From Ceratodon purpureus (Eukaryota; Streptophyta; Bryopsida; Pseudoditrichales; Ditrichaceae), in assembly GCA_014871385.1 (NCBI GenBank), contig CM026423.1:16915690-16979689 (forward strand): a DNA stretch of 64,000 nt, in the 5' to 3' direction. The notes below the pieces were generated by a model that saw nothing but the letters and a program-made list of their open reading frames with translations, had not been told where the DNA came from and ran no database searches. Numbering within the stretch: position 1 is the first letter of the stretch; the number at the start of each line of letters is the position of its first letter. Shown here in pieces: positions 12,100-23,333 of the stretch. Made by a program: the position numbers and the translations under genes.

Positions 12100-13771
12100 A
12101 TGTTGGCGCGGGGGTTGGGGCGGAGGCTGCCCGCACTCGCTCGCCTCGGAGCGCCTGCGCACACCTCCTCTGCCGCGCTCTTCGACGCCACCGTCTCCGC
12201 CAAGGACGATCGCGTCACTGACGCCGGTGCCGCGCTTCCTGGCGCCACCCCGCTCCGATCGTGGCACTTCTCGCGCGGTACGTCTCGCAACTGGATCGAT
12301 TTTCTGCGTGTTTCATGAATGCGTTTTGCGAGCTGTGAATTTTAGGGCACGGTGGGAATTTGCGTTTGTTTTGGAGCTTGTTGGGTTGTAGGGTTTGGAA
12401 GTGGCTTAGTTGCTGGCTAGAATTTGGAAGCTGGCCCTGGTGAAGGAAGTTTTGGGTCGGTTTAGGGCTTGAGATGCCATTTTCTTCCTTTTGGTTGTGG
12501 TGGTAGTCTTGTATGTTTCCAGTGTCTGGCGTTAGAAACTTGCGGGTTTTCTTAGGGTTCCTGATCAGGTGGTTTTTCTGATAGATGGTTTGAGGCTTTT
12601 CGTTTTGCATGGATTTGTGAGAAGGTGATTACTTGATGCTGAATGAAAATTCACATTCCTGGACCATTCCATTGTGAAGGAATGATGAATTATGCTTTGA
12701 ATAGGTTAAGTGCATTGATAGTTTCGGGAATAAGATGACTTGCAATGTAGCCTAGATGAGCTTATTTATCGGAGTCCCTTTATGCAAGAGAGTGAAGGGT
12801 TAGGTTACCAAGCTTCACTACTTCACAAATTATTCATTCGTAGCTTGTGTTGTATCTAAGCATATGTGAGCAGTTCGGAGCAGACACTTCTTAGTGGCGA
12901 GCAGTTGAGTTGTGTGTTTTCTAGAATGGATATTAGAAATCTGGCTTTTAGATTAAAGTTATATGGCAGTTCAATGTGTGCCTGAACACACATGGATAAC
13001 GATGGAGCTTACATTTTACGAAGTGATTGCAGTACTTTGCTTGATTGTTCTGGATGGTCTAAGTCTTCAACTTGCAGACGGATCAAATCACTTTGAAAGT
13101 AACGTACCAAGTTCTCCGGTTGCTATCTTCCAGGATTCGCCTCAGATGCGTTGGCTGGGACCGCTTCTGGCACAGCCGCAGTGCCAGCCACAACACAAGC
13201 ATTGAAGAACATTTCCAATGAGATCACGTACGACTTTCACACGCACGACCGGATTACTCCAGGAGATCCCACCAAGAAGGCCTTTACTTACCTGGTCCTC
13301 ACAGGTGGGCGATTCATCTACGCATCAGCTCTCCGAGTCCTGGCCCTGAAGGTCATTCTGTCGATGTCCGCCAGTCGAGACGTGCTGGCTATGGCCTCCC
13401 TGGAGGTCGACATCGCTAGCATCGAGCCCGGCTCCACAGTGACGGTGAAGTGGCGTGGCAAGCCGGTGTTCGTGCGGCACAGGACGGAGCATGACATCCA
13501 GCTAGCGAACTCGACGCCGATGAACGAGCTGCGGGACCCTGAAGAGGACTCCGTGAGGGTGCAGAACCCAGAGTGGTTGGTGGTGGTGGGAGTGTGCACC
13601 CACTTGGGATGCGTGCCGTTGCCGAACGCAGGGGACTACGGAGGCTGGTTCTGCCCATGCCACGGTTCCCACTACGACATCTCGGGGCGCATCCGGAAGG
13701 GTCCAGCTCCATACAACCTGGAAGTGCCAGAGTACAAGTTCACAGAGGAGACCAAGCTGTTGATCGGTTGA
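12100..13771 (+). CDS. UCR1: Rieske iron-sulfur subunit of complex III, copy 2
   Basis: Exons 12100-12277 and 13134-13771, with an 856-base intron, encode 271 residues. It is the same protein as copy 1, one Thr shorter in the presequence. Both cluster motifs ([15 protein letters not shown]) and the membrane helix are intact, so it should work as a complex III subunit in the mitochondrial inner membrane. In exon 2 only Ile to Val and Lys to Asn differ at the protein level. Exon 1 has eight base changes and a three-base indel in 178 bases. The introns share no obvious similarity, and similarity stops about 25 bases after the stop codon. The intron sits in the same place and phase in both genes, so the duplication was of genomic DNA and is old. 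Confidence 0.95.
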
Positions 13772-14336
13772 GGAAGCGGTTAGATTGGGTGAGCATTTGA
13801 CTCCACCTGAAGCGGCTGAAAGGTCCAGTCAGGTTTCCCAAGCTGGTAGTTGGGTAGTGATTCTTAGCTTTCAGCCAAGTTCTACACTCACAAGTCTTTT
13901 TGTAGGTTGAAGATGTAGGTTGTAGACACGCTTCAGGTCTCCGTGGCCGCATTTTAGGTTGAATAAGTGTTGTCCAGCACATGTTGTGATTGCGAAGTGA
14001 CGATGGCCTATTGAGCGCCTGAGCTTTCAGGCCTGAAATCTGAACAGATTTTAAGCATTCAATAATGCCAAAGCTGTCTGATCTGGCTTCAAACTTGATC
14101 ATATTTTTTGCGTTTCGTCGTTTCACCAGGTGGAATCTTAACTTGAAATTCAGGGTTCCATTTGCTTTAAGAATCATGCAAGAAACGTCTCGTTGGGGAT
14201 GTCTACGCGATCTACTTCATGAAACTGCAAACTCTGATAGCAACCTAGTTCTTCCCATGTTATTAATTCTTGCTTTGCATTGTGCTGTTCTCAATGATCT
14301 GTGTCTGTTACCTCATGATCTGTGGTTTGCCTCTAT
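13772..14336. other. 3' flank of Rieske copy 2
   Basis: Presumed 3' untranslated region and spacer. No further gene seen. Confidence 0.4.
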
Positions 14337-14860
14337 CTAGTGTCCGGAAGGTTTATTAAGAATAGATGACAGAATTACAAAACCTGTATCGATAACTTCA
14401 TGGATCTTTTTCTTTTTGTCAATTTGTTGTATTTGTTGTATTTGTTGAGACTCTTGGACTTGTCTTCTAGAACGTTCACCATTCTGAACTCTCGTGATTG
14501 AGCTTCTCCATCGGCGAATTTGTTTCTCCAGCTCAATTCGCAGCTGAGGGTGCACTTCAATGAGTATGTCAACAGCTGTATACTCTGCACAGCAACTTTA
14601 GAATAAGTTGTCCATTCTCTGTCACTAAAACCTTACAATATGCATTTCAATGTCACCATTGTTGTTGGTGACTGCTAACTTAACTTCATCAAACCAAAAC
14701 TCATTTTGCGAACAAGTTGAAGGTTCCTTGTTACCGTTGCAAACTGTGGCAACAGTCTTCAGCCAATTTTGAAACTCATGGGTGGTGTCAATGATGAAAT
14801 GTCTCACGTAAATCTTGATCAAAGACATGTTATTCATGTTCTCTACCATGCGTCGATAGC
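14337..14860 (-). CDS. Unidentified two-part ORF
   Basis: Two minus-strand open segments look related. The upper one (14849-14640) includes MSLIKIYVRHFIIDTTHEFQ and later FWFDEVKLAVTNNNGDIEMH, and runs into GTAAG near 14635. The lower one (about 14585-14337) follows a TGTGCAG acceptor and reads YTAVDILIEVHPQLRIELEK, then an Arg- and Gln-rich tail. A short intron between them would join the frames. I do not recognise the family. It may be a gene fragment or part of a decayed DNA transposon. Confidence 0.3.
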
Positions 14861-15899
14861 AAGTTTGTTCACCTGAACAAACATATTTTTTTGAAAAATA
14901 AGGTTCATCTTCTAAAAAAAAAATTATTTTTATTTTTTTTTCATAAGAAAAACCACTAAAAGAAATCTAAGACGGCTTTAAAATAGACAAATATCACTAA
15001 AAAATAATTTTTCATATTTTCGTTTCATCCTTAAAATTTTCAAATTTTTTTTTGTTTTTTAATTATAGAATTATCTACGAATGAATTTACTGGGTACGTA
15101 CGGTACTGATCTGATTTAAAGCATGAAGTTTTCTTTAAATTTCATACACATCCCACTATATTTCATCTAGTATCTTCTTTAACTCCTTATTTTTATTTTT
15201 GTATCTCTTTTTGTCTATTTTTCATTCTTTGTCTCTTCCTCCTAGTTTGATGTTTCTTATGCTTATACTTGTTTTTAGCCTCTTTGGAAAATTTTAATTA
15301 AATTGTACAAAAACTTTAGTTGATGACATTGAATCAGCTACAATTATAACCACTCAAGAAGTCTTGACATTAGAACTATGAATGATTAAAAATTAATTTA
15401 AAATATAAAATTAAATAGAAAGGTAGATGAAAATATGCTATCATTATGTCATCATTTTAAATGAAGTCTCAAGGAATTTTTGATTGAAAGTTTATTTCTT
15501 CAAAAAAAAATTAAAAGCCAACAAAGACACTAAACTCTAGTAAAAACAAAATTGCTTTAAAACATCCATGTTTTGGAATGTTTGGACAATTGAGAAAATA
15601 TCACATATACAAAAAGAGAAAAATAAATAAAAATAAAAATAAAAACTGAAGAATAAGTTTGCGAGAAACTTAAACATACAAGTTGTGATTTTAAAAAAAT
15701 GGACAAAGTACTAATCATCCATTGTAATTTAAGGTTTACTATTAAAGTATGAATGTTAAATTTCTAATACTAACTTCAAATGAAGTAATTTTGAATCAAT
15801 AAAATTATTTTAGTCTTTTGCATTGACCAAAGTATTAATTAGTCTTTTAGTCATCTCATTACCTTGTAGCATCTTGGGATTACTCTGATTCAGTCTCAT

Positions 15900-16330
15900 T
15901 TTTTTAGCATTTAGATCCAATCTGAGTGGTAGTGTGTCTCATCTTTGCTACACATGGCTAAAATCTATGGCATAGTATGTCAGTATTTCATGTTTGCGGC
16001 ATGTAGATTCAATCATACCATAATTTAGACTTGTAACATCATGGTTGTAGTTTGACTCAACGCAATCTTTTCAGCATTTGGATCCAATCTTTGGCATAAG
16101 TTGTGACTACAATTTATGTTGGTACTTTTGCAGCACATTGGATCTAACCTTAGACTTGATATCTCTCATCTTTACAACATGTGGCTACAATATTGGACAG
16201 TGTAATTGTAACTCATGTTTGTAGCATTTGAATTTAATCAAATCATGATTTATACTTGGAACATAATGGACGTAGTTTTACTTGAACTTTTCCATAGTCA
16301 TATGTTGCATGTGTTAAGTAAAATTTGAAC
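15900..16330. repeat. Degenerate tandem repeat, period about 225 bp
   Basis: The phrase AGCATTTAGATCCAATCT and its variants recur, and long stretches align about 222-226 bases apart: CTCATCTTTGCTACACATGG at 15939 with a variant near 16165, and the block at 16007 with a variant at 16229. A little over two diverged units are present. Confidence 0.55.
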
Positions 16331-17380
16331 TTCGTGTTATTTAACACTAACTCAAGTTTTTAGCATCTTGGTCTAATCCAAATTATACATTTTCGACATT
16401 GACGTCTTTTGATGACGACTAGTCAATATGTTAAACTAATATATCCCAAATAGAGAGTAGATACTTTTAAATTAACATCCTTGTTATGACCAAATGGATG
16501 GAATCATTTTCTTTGAATAATCTAATAATTAATATATAGAATTCAAACATTGGTCTTAGAAGTAAATTTTTCGGTGAATATATATTTATTAGAACTTCAT
16601 ACATTTATTTAAGTAAATTTTTTTGAAACCCAAATGTAATGATAGTGTCATGATTTATCTCATTTGTTTCAAAAATTGCAAATGACAAGACTAAAAGTAC
16701 CCCACCACTTCACAAAATGCACTTTATCTCACACCCCCACTAGCACCGCAGCCTTGGAAACCTTCAAGAGCACACACACAGGGTCAATGCAATATGTCCT
16801 TGCCCAGCAAAACCAGATCAACAAACACACCATTAATACCCAACTACCCCTAAAATAAAATAAAATGAGCCAACCACAATCCAGAAAGCCACCCTGACAC
16901 AGCTAAGTTATGAATAAGCAACCAAATTAGCGAGGCCGGGCCGGGTCTCCCGGCAAGGTGACTCGGACGAGGACCCGGCCTTCATCTCACGGTTCTAAAT
17001 TCCACCAAATCCTAGACTCCAGAGAATCAAATCTACCCAAATCACACACCTAGTCAAAGTGACGGTTCAAGCATCCGTTCCCAACGCCCGCCAAAGCCAA
17101 GTTCAAACACTCAACCGATCAACTCAAAACCGTCACTCCCCTAAACCGCCATCATCTACATTTTAAGAACATTTAGCTGATGAGAGTCTACCAAAAGTAC
17201 GCACCCAGTTGACGAAAGTTTCCAATCATTCGCTCCTAAGCTCCGTGGATGTAAAGTACACCATTGAAAGCAATCAAAGAAAAACTCCATGAGTAGGCTG
17301 CATTTACCATCTGTGAGGGGACGGTACCACGGTCGAGGGTCCGACCAGCGGGGGCACTTATGACCGGGAACACATTCGGG

Positions 17381-17416
17381 GGGAGAGAGAGAGAGAGAGA
17401 AGGGAGAGAGAGAAGG
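17381..17416. repeat. GA microsatellite
   Basis: About nine GA units and a second shorter run lie in the presumed 5' leader of the VAP27-like gene. GA/CT runs near start sites are common in plant promoters. Confidence 0.75.
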
Positions 17417-18444
17417 GCTTCATCTTGCGTTTGGTCGCCAGTTTTTCGACTTGTTGCTGCTGTTGCTGCTGCTGCGATCGCCACTCCGCCCTCGCGCTCC
17501 GCCTCCAGGTTTGTTACTTGCGCTTCTTGTCCCTGCCGTTGCAGTCCTCCTGAATTTCTCTTTCTTTTGAGCCGCGGGGGGTCGCTTTTGAGCCTCTGCT
17601 GCGGTTTTTGGAGCCAGGGCTGTCTCTGGTTGTAACCCTGGGATGCGGGATTTGCGTGGGAGGAATTGCGGTTTTGTTTCGGGTTCTGGCATTTGCATGT
17701 GTAGGTGTTGTGGTTCTCCCTGGTGCGCGTGCCATTGTGGGGAGTTGGAGATTCTTGGTTGAGTGTTTTGGTACCCTAGGGGGAGTCGTTGAGTGGTGTT
17801 TCGAGGACGTGACGTAGTGGCATGGAGAATGGTGACGCTGGTGGAGACTGGTTTGACTGGTTTGGGATATCGTGCAGGTTGTTGCGGTCTTTGTGGTATA
17901 TGCTTAGTCTGTCGGGAGTCAGGGTGCGTGTGAGGGATATTATTAAACTAAGGAGTCGCGGAGAGTTTTCGTCGGGTAGTGGTTTAGTATTGCTTGATCT
18001 GTGAGTTTAGGGAGTCCGATCTTGTGGTTGTTTACTCCCCTTGCAATCTGCCCTAGGTTCGTGTGCTGGTCGGATTTTTCTCTTGGTAGGAGTGGCTTGG
18101 AACATTGCCGTAGCGGAGGGCGTGGAAAGGAAGGATTTCTGAGGTGATTTTTTGGGGAGTATAGGTTGGGCCGTTGGATTTGGTAACCGAGTTTGATTGC
18201 TTATTCGCGTGTGTGGTGTTTGTTTTGCGTTTCCCGCTTGGCCGCGCGGCTCTTCAGGCGGGATAGAGATATCGGGTATTCGTGATTTTTTTTGATGCAG
18301 AATTTTTATCTGTTTGCTGTGGTTACTGCAGTGGCGTTTCCTTGAGAGCAAGGAGGGTGGTGTATGCTCGTATTCTGCGCATCGTGACGACGGACTAGGG
18401 GTTCACTTTTCTTGAAGAACAGGGTCATATCAGAGGGAGCAGTC

Positions 18445-21005
18445 ATGCCCACCGAACTTCTCAGCATCCAGCCTGGGGAGCTGAAGTTTCCATGTACGCT
18501 CTTTTGTCACCTAACATTGATATATACTTTACCGTGTATGATGTCTTTACTATAGATGGATAGTGTCTGATGGAAGCAATTCTGCGCTGACTGGGCAACG
18601 CCACCCATTCTCTGATGTTTCATCATCGAATACAAAACTGCGGTACTCGCTTGGGAAGTGTGTAGGTCCAAGGGTTTTAATGGCATTCAGATTTTACCCT
18701 AGGTAGCGTCCGTAAGGAAATCCTTTTTAATACTAGACCTTGTTCGTGCGATCAAACGTATGTTCTGGGAAAGCTTGATCATCAGGTTCTCAGCAATATG
18801 ATTTCGTGCTTTTAGAGTGTCATTGTACAGGTAGCAAGCTCGTAACGTACGTGTTACATTGAATTTGAGCCTCAAAACGCAGCATGCAAGTCATAATGTT
18901 CGAGTAATCTTCATTTGGGCGCTTAGCGATTCTACAATTGCATCTACACTAGAATTTTGATGTTGAGCTATGAGTAGGGTTTCTTTGGCCATTTATTTCA
19001 TGCTGATTTCAATTTATTTGCTGGCGATAAACGTTTAATGTTTCATGCAACAGTTGAGTTGAAGAAGCAGATATCATCTTCACTTCGGCTGGTCAACTCT
19101 ACTGACAATTATGTGGCCTTCAAGGTGATTGATAGTGCTCAGACTTCAAACCTTCATTTCTCCACAAGTTTGAACGCAACAGTTTTAAATATTCTAGTCA
19201 AAACGTTGGCATCGGCATCTTTTATTGTCGAAGAGGTTATGTACTCAGGTTATGGAGGTCCGAAGTTTCATAGAAGAATATCATTGTCACTTTGTTCTGT
19301 AATTTTTAGATTCTTAGTGGATCTCTTTCAAGATCGAGTAACAGCGGGCATTTAGGAATCCAAGTGTTCAAGTTCTAATTACTTTCTTGCCTTAAATAAC
19401 ACTTCAATATACATCCTCAGGTCAAGACGACTTCTCCTAAGAAGTATTGTGTGCGTCCCAACACGGGCATTGTCCAACCACACAGCAGTGCAGATGTTAC
19501 CGGTAACAATTTGGTCCCCTATCACACCGTTCTGGAAACCTCTCTTTAAAGATTGTGTTGATTCTGATTTTTGACACAGAAAGTCGTGATATAAACTGTC
19601 TTGAATCAGTTGTTAAATACTAAGACTTAACATTTGGGAGTTTTATTTTGAACTAGATCATTGAATAGAGCTCAATGTGGTGGTTTCGTGTTCGCAGTCA
19701 CCATGCAAGCACAGCGAGAAGCTCCCCCAGACATGCAATGTAAGGACAAATTTCTCGTCCAGAGTGTCATAGCTCCCTCATCTAAGGAGGTTTCCCAAGA
19801 ACTGGTATGATTTCTTCCCTGTATTTTGGAGTCCTGTTGCTCTCGTCATGTTGATATTACTGTTTGTTCTTTAGTGCTACATAGTACTCATGAAAGAATA
19901 GGCTGGTCTAACTTTGGACTTCCGTTTGTACGTATTGCACTTTTTGTTCCAATTGGTGCATTTGTAATTTATAATTAGGGATTTAATCTAGTCAATCTAA
20001 AATTTGCTTTCGTTTTACATTCGAACTCATTTTCTATTAGGTTCTATAGTTATGAGCTCTTAATCTGAAATATAAGTTATATGAGCGGTACTTGTTATTT
20101 CTCTGCCGTATGTTTTACCAGTTTCATCTTGAATTGTGACGGCTATTTCGGGGGATTATTTACATTCCATTTACTTCTGCAGTTCAATAAGGAAGAGGGG
20201 AAGGACGTGCACGAGGCTAAGCTGAAAGTTCTGTATGTCTCACCACCTCAACCACCATCACCTATTACAGAATCTAATGAGGAAGAGGGCCTTTCGCCGA
20301 AGGCAACCCCAGTGGTAGATAACGGTGAACGGCATCACTTGCTCGCTGATCCGGTAATTTAGCATTCTACCTACTCTTGTTCAGAAGTTTCTAGCTTACT
20401 ACGGAGAGGTGGAGTGTCTTTCATTGAGGATTACTTTGGAAAGACATGGGCTGACTCTTGTTTTTCACTTGTAGCAGTCTGCAAAGACCGAGAGCGAGTG
20501 GAAGTTCAAGCTAAATGAGGTAGGCTCTCGCTTTCATTTTTTTCGCATATGGGAGTGCTTTTTCTATGCGCACAGTTAGCAATGCTTTAAATCTTGAGAT
20601 TAAGACGTTCAAGAGCTCAGTGTTTACATGGATTCCAACAGGCAAAGGCGGCCTTAAATGCGCTGACAGAAGAGCGGAATCAAGCCGTGCAGCAAAGTCG
20701 GAGCTTTCAGCAAGAGTTGGTTAGTATTGAATTGCGTCATTGTTTTCGTATTATCGGATTTTAAATGTGCTGATGCTTTCTGGTTTTATTATTCGGTTTT
20801 CATGTTGTCAAGTATAGTTGCTTGTAGATGCTTCAGATATCTTATACTGATTTTTGTATCTTGTTTGCAGCAAGTCTACAAGAGTGGGAACCCAAGAGCT
20901 GGTGTAGCGTTAAAAGATCATAAGTCGCAGGCTGGATTTTCATTTTTGTTTGTTATGATCGTTGGCCTATTGGGCATGTTGATAGGCTATCTTCTTGGAG
21001 GTTAG
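18445..21005 (+). CDS. VAP27: VAP27-like vesicle-associated membrane protein
   Basis: Eight exons: 18445-18493, 19054-19124, 19421-19502, 19698-19804, 20183-20353, 20478-20519, 20642-20719, 20871-21005. They sum to 735 bases, all in phase, giving 244 residues. VAPs sit in the ER membrane and bind FFAT-type partners at membrane contact sites; plant VAP27 also links ER to plasma membrane and cytoskeleton. Residues 1-125 form the MSP domain: LSIQPGELKFPFELKKQ, then LVNSTDNYVAFKVKTTSPKK, YCVRPNTGIVQPHSSADVTV and DKFLVQSVIAP. An acidic Pro/Ser linker follows, then a short coiled coil (NALTEERNQAVQQ). A single C-terminal anchor (FLFVMIVGLLGMLIGYLLGG) ends the protein. The exon 6 acceptor could be three bases earlier, adding one Gln. 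The preceding leader probably contains an intron. The architecture and length are typical and nothing is missing. Confidence 0.93.
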
Positions 21006-23333
21006 ACCTACAACTTGCTCAAGGTAATGTGCGCAAATTTAATTACCAAGCAGGAGCATCTTTTAGCTGACTCAAACGTGTATGGGTATCAGGAGGTTGG
21101 TGGGGGAAGCCCTGCTCTCCTTGTTTCTGGAATAGGTTATATTGTATCTATGGTACAGAGTTAGGGGAGGTTTTTTCCGATACCTGTGCTAGCATGCATC
21201 CAGGACTCGATGTTGGTGGGCATGGGTATGGGCACAGTTTACTTGGTTGTCCTCGGTCATGCAAGCAGCTTTTGATATGTACTGGTAGGCACAGTAGGGC
21301 TGAAATTTTTATTCACATTTAGTAATTAGGAATAAATTGTTCACAACGATGGAGTCCACATATTTGCAGTCCTTTTTTGCCGATACTTTTGTGCAGGTTT
21401 TGTAAAACACTGGCATCTCAAAGTCGATTATTAAGTAGTAGGTTGGGCAAGTTGCCCTTACTGTGTTCCACTATTTTTATTCAAAAGGACGTGGTTCCAT
21501 TTAATTTTTTTTCTAGCGAGTGAAGTGTAATTTCAGATTTCTTTTGAAATGCACAGTAATTGCTTTTGCTATCATTTATCCCGTATGTGATGACCTCCTT
21601 TGATCTTGAACATAACATTCTCAAGAGGCTGGTTGAGGTTTTTGCTACAGTGGATTTATTCATATTCCACAATGTATGGAGAAGAGGGTAATGGGACGAT
21701 TTCTTGGTATCGAGGCAAGGGCGAGGTCAGTGGTCTACATGAAGAATGTAATGGGTACTGATCTATGCATGTGGTTAGACTTGCGTATGTTTTGCAAGCG
21801 CTTAATGTTGGAATACTCTGTTTGATGCAGGTGCATCTTCTCCATCAAAGACCAGCCTGTCCATTCCTAACAAGAAGCCTGTTGCATACAACTGATAGCT
21901 CAAGACCACGACAGTGTATTGTTATAGACCAACGCCTATTGTTTCTTAGTGGGTTAAAGCTACTCTACATCTAATAACATTTGATTTAGAGTTGAAAATA
22001 TGATTGGCTTGAGAATTTCTTTCGGAGTAACTCTTTCTGCAGTACCTTTGAACAAGTTGAACAAGTTGAACAAGTCCCTCAGTAGTCTCTTAGGTGCCAA
22101 CAATAACGTAGTTTTCACTTCCAATGTATCTACTGTCTGGTAATTGTCTGATCTAAGGAAGCACCAACAACTGGGAAGGACATCTGTTGAGCCTCTGGGC
22201 ACCAATGAGTGGGAGTAGCATGTGGAAGTAGCACACATTAGCATATACATCAACAAGTGGCAGGAACTCAAATTTTCAGGACTCTTTGGTTTTTGGCCTC
22301 TTTTTGTTCTTGGTTTTTGGACTCTTTGGTTTTTGGTTCACTTTTTGGTTCACTTGTACATGGTTTAGCCAAAAATTCATATAAAAAGAGAACATTCTCC
22401 TTTTTCCCGGATTTTTGTGTATTTTCCCAGATCTCTTGCCCAGATCCCAGCCAAAAAGCTCTCAAAGTGACGGAATCTGGTGCTTTCACAAACTCTTTCA
22501 TACTGTTTAGGATTAACCACAATTTTGTACCAAGCAGGACATCACTTCTTTCCAGATTTTATCATCAGGAAAAATGCTAGTAACGGCATAGAAACTAATA
22601 CTTTGTACACCAACTTTGCTCTAGCTGTCTTCGAGTTCACGGTTTCAAAATATTTGTTTCTCATCTGCTACTATAGCACCATAGCAGGTTCGCCCAAAAA
22701 TAATTTTAAAAATCAAAACATAAAAATTAGAAAATCATGAGATCGAATGGCTCCAAAATAACAATAACTTACAAACCTAATCTATTTTATTTTATTCATC
22801 CATTTCTAGAATTATTTTTGGACTAACCTGCAACGGTACCTTCATGTTTCTGTGAGTAGTACAGTTACAATTTCTTGTTTACAGAGTAAGTGATTTGTCA
22901 GCTGGAACGGAGACCTTGTCAAGTCTGAACAGGAATTTGATCCTAGACTTGGTCAAGTTCAGAGTACGACACTGCTTGGTTGATTCACCACGTCCCAGAC
23001 TGACACGACTGGTCACCGGACCGGCGCTGTATGCAAGTGCACATTTGGCTGCAGAATTCATGGAGCATCTGGTGCAGATACACTCACAGATTCACAAGTA
23101 CAAGAAGTGGTGAAACAAAACTCGATTACATAGTGTAAATATTACATACGGTAATACGTTTCATACTGCCTGCAAACTGAGGCTAGAAACATGACTTAAG
23201 ATGTACCAGGACACATCTTCAGCTGCTATAAAAAAAAAACAATATCACGCCTGATCCACCAAGTATCTGGTGTCTAGTGTCTACGCAATAAGCATACGAG
23301 GATTATGCCTCTAAAATCAAAATCAACTATTGG
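21006..23333. other. Convergent 3' intergenic region
   Basis: This holds the 3' flanks of the VAP gene (plus) and MAD3 gene (minus). There is a GAACAAGTT triple repeat near 22040 and a low-complexity CTTTGGTTTTTGG stretch at 22280-22350. An ORF at 22895-23113 has no recognisable domain. Confidence 0.45.

Larger units (their letters stand above)
14861..18444. other. AT-rich spacer, then VAP promoter and leader
   Basis: 14861-16640 is very AT-rich with no gene. A degenerate tandem repeat occupies about 15900-16330. From 16900 the GC content rises; 17200-18440 is probably the promoter, 5' leader and a leader intron of the VAP gene. Confidence 0.45.
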
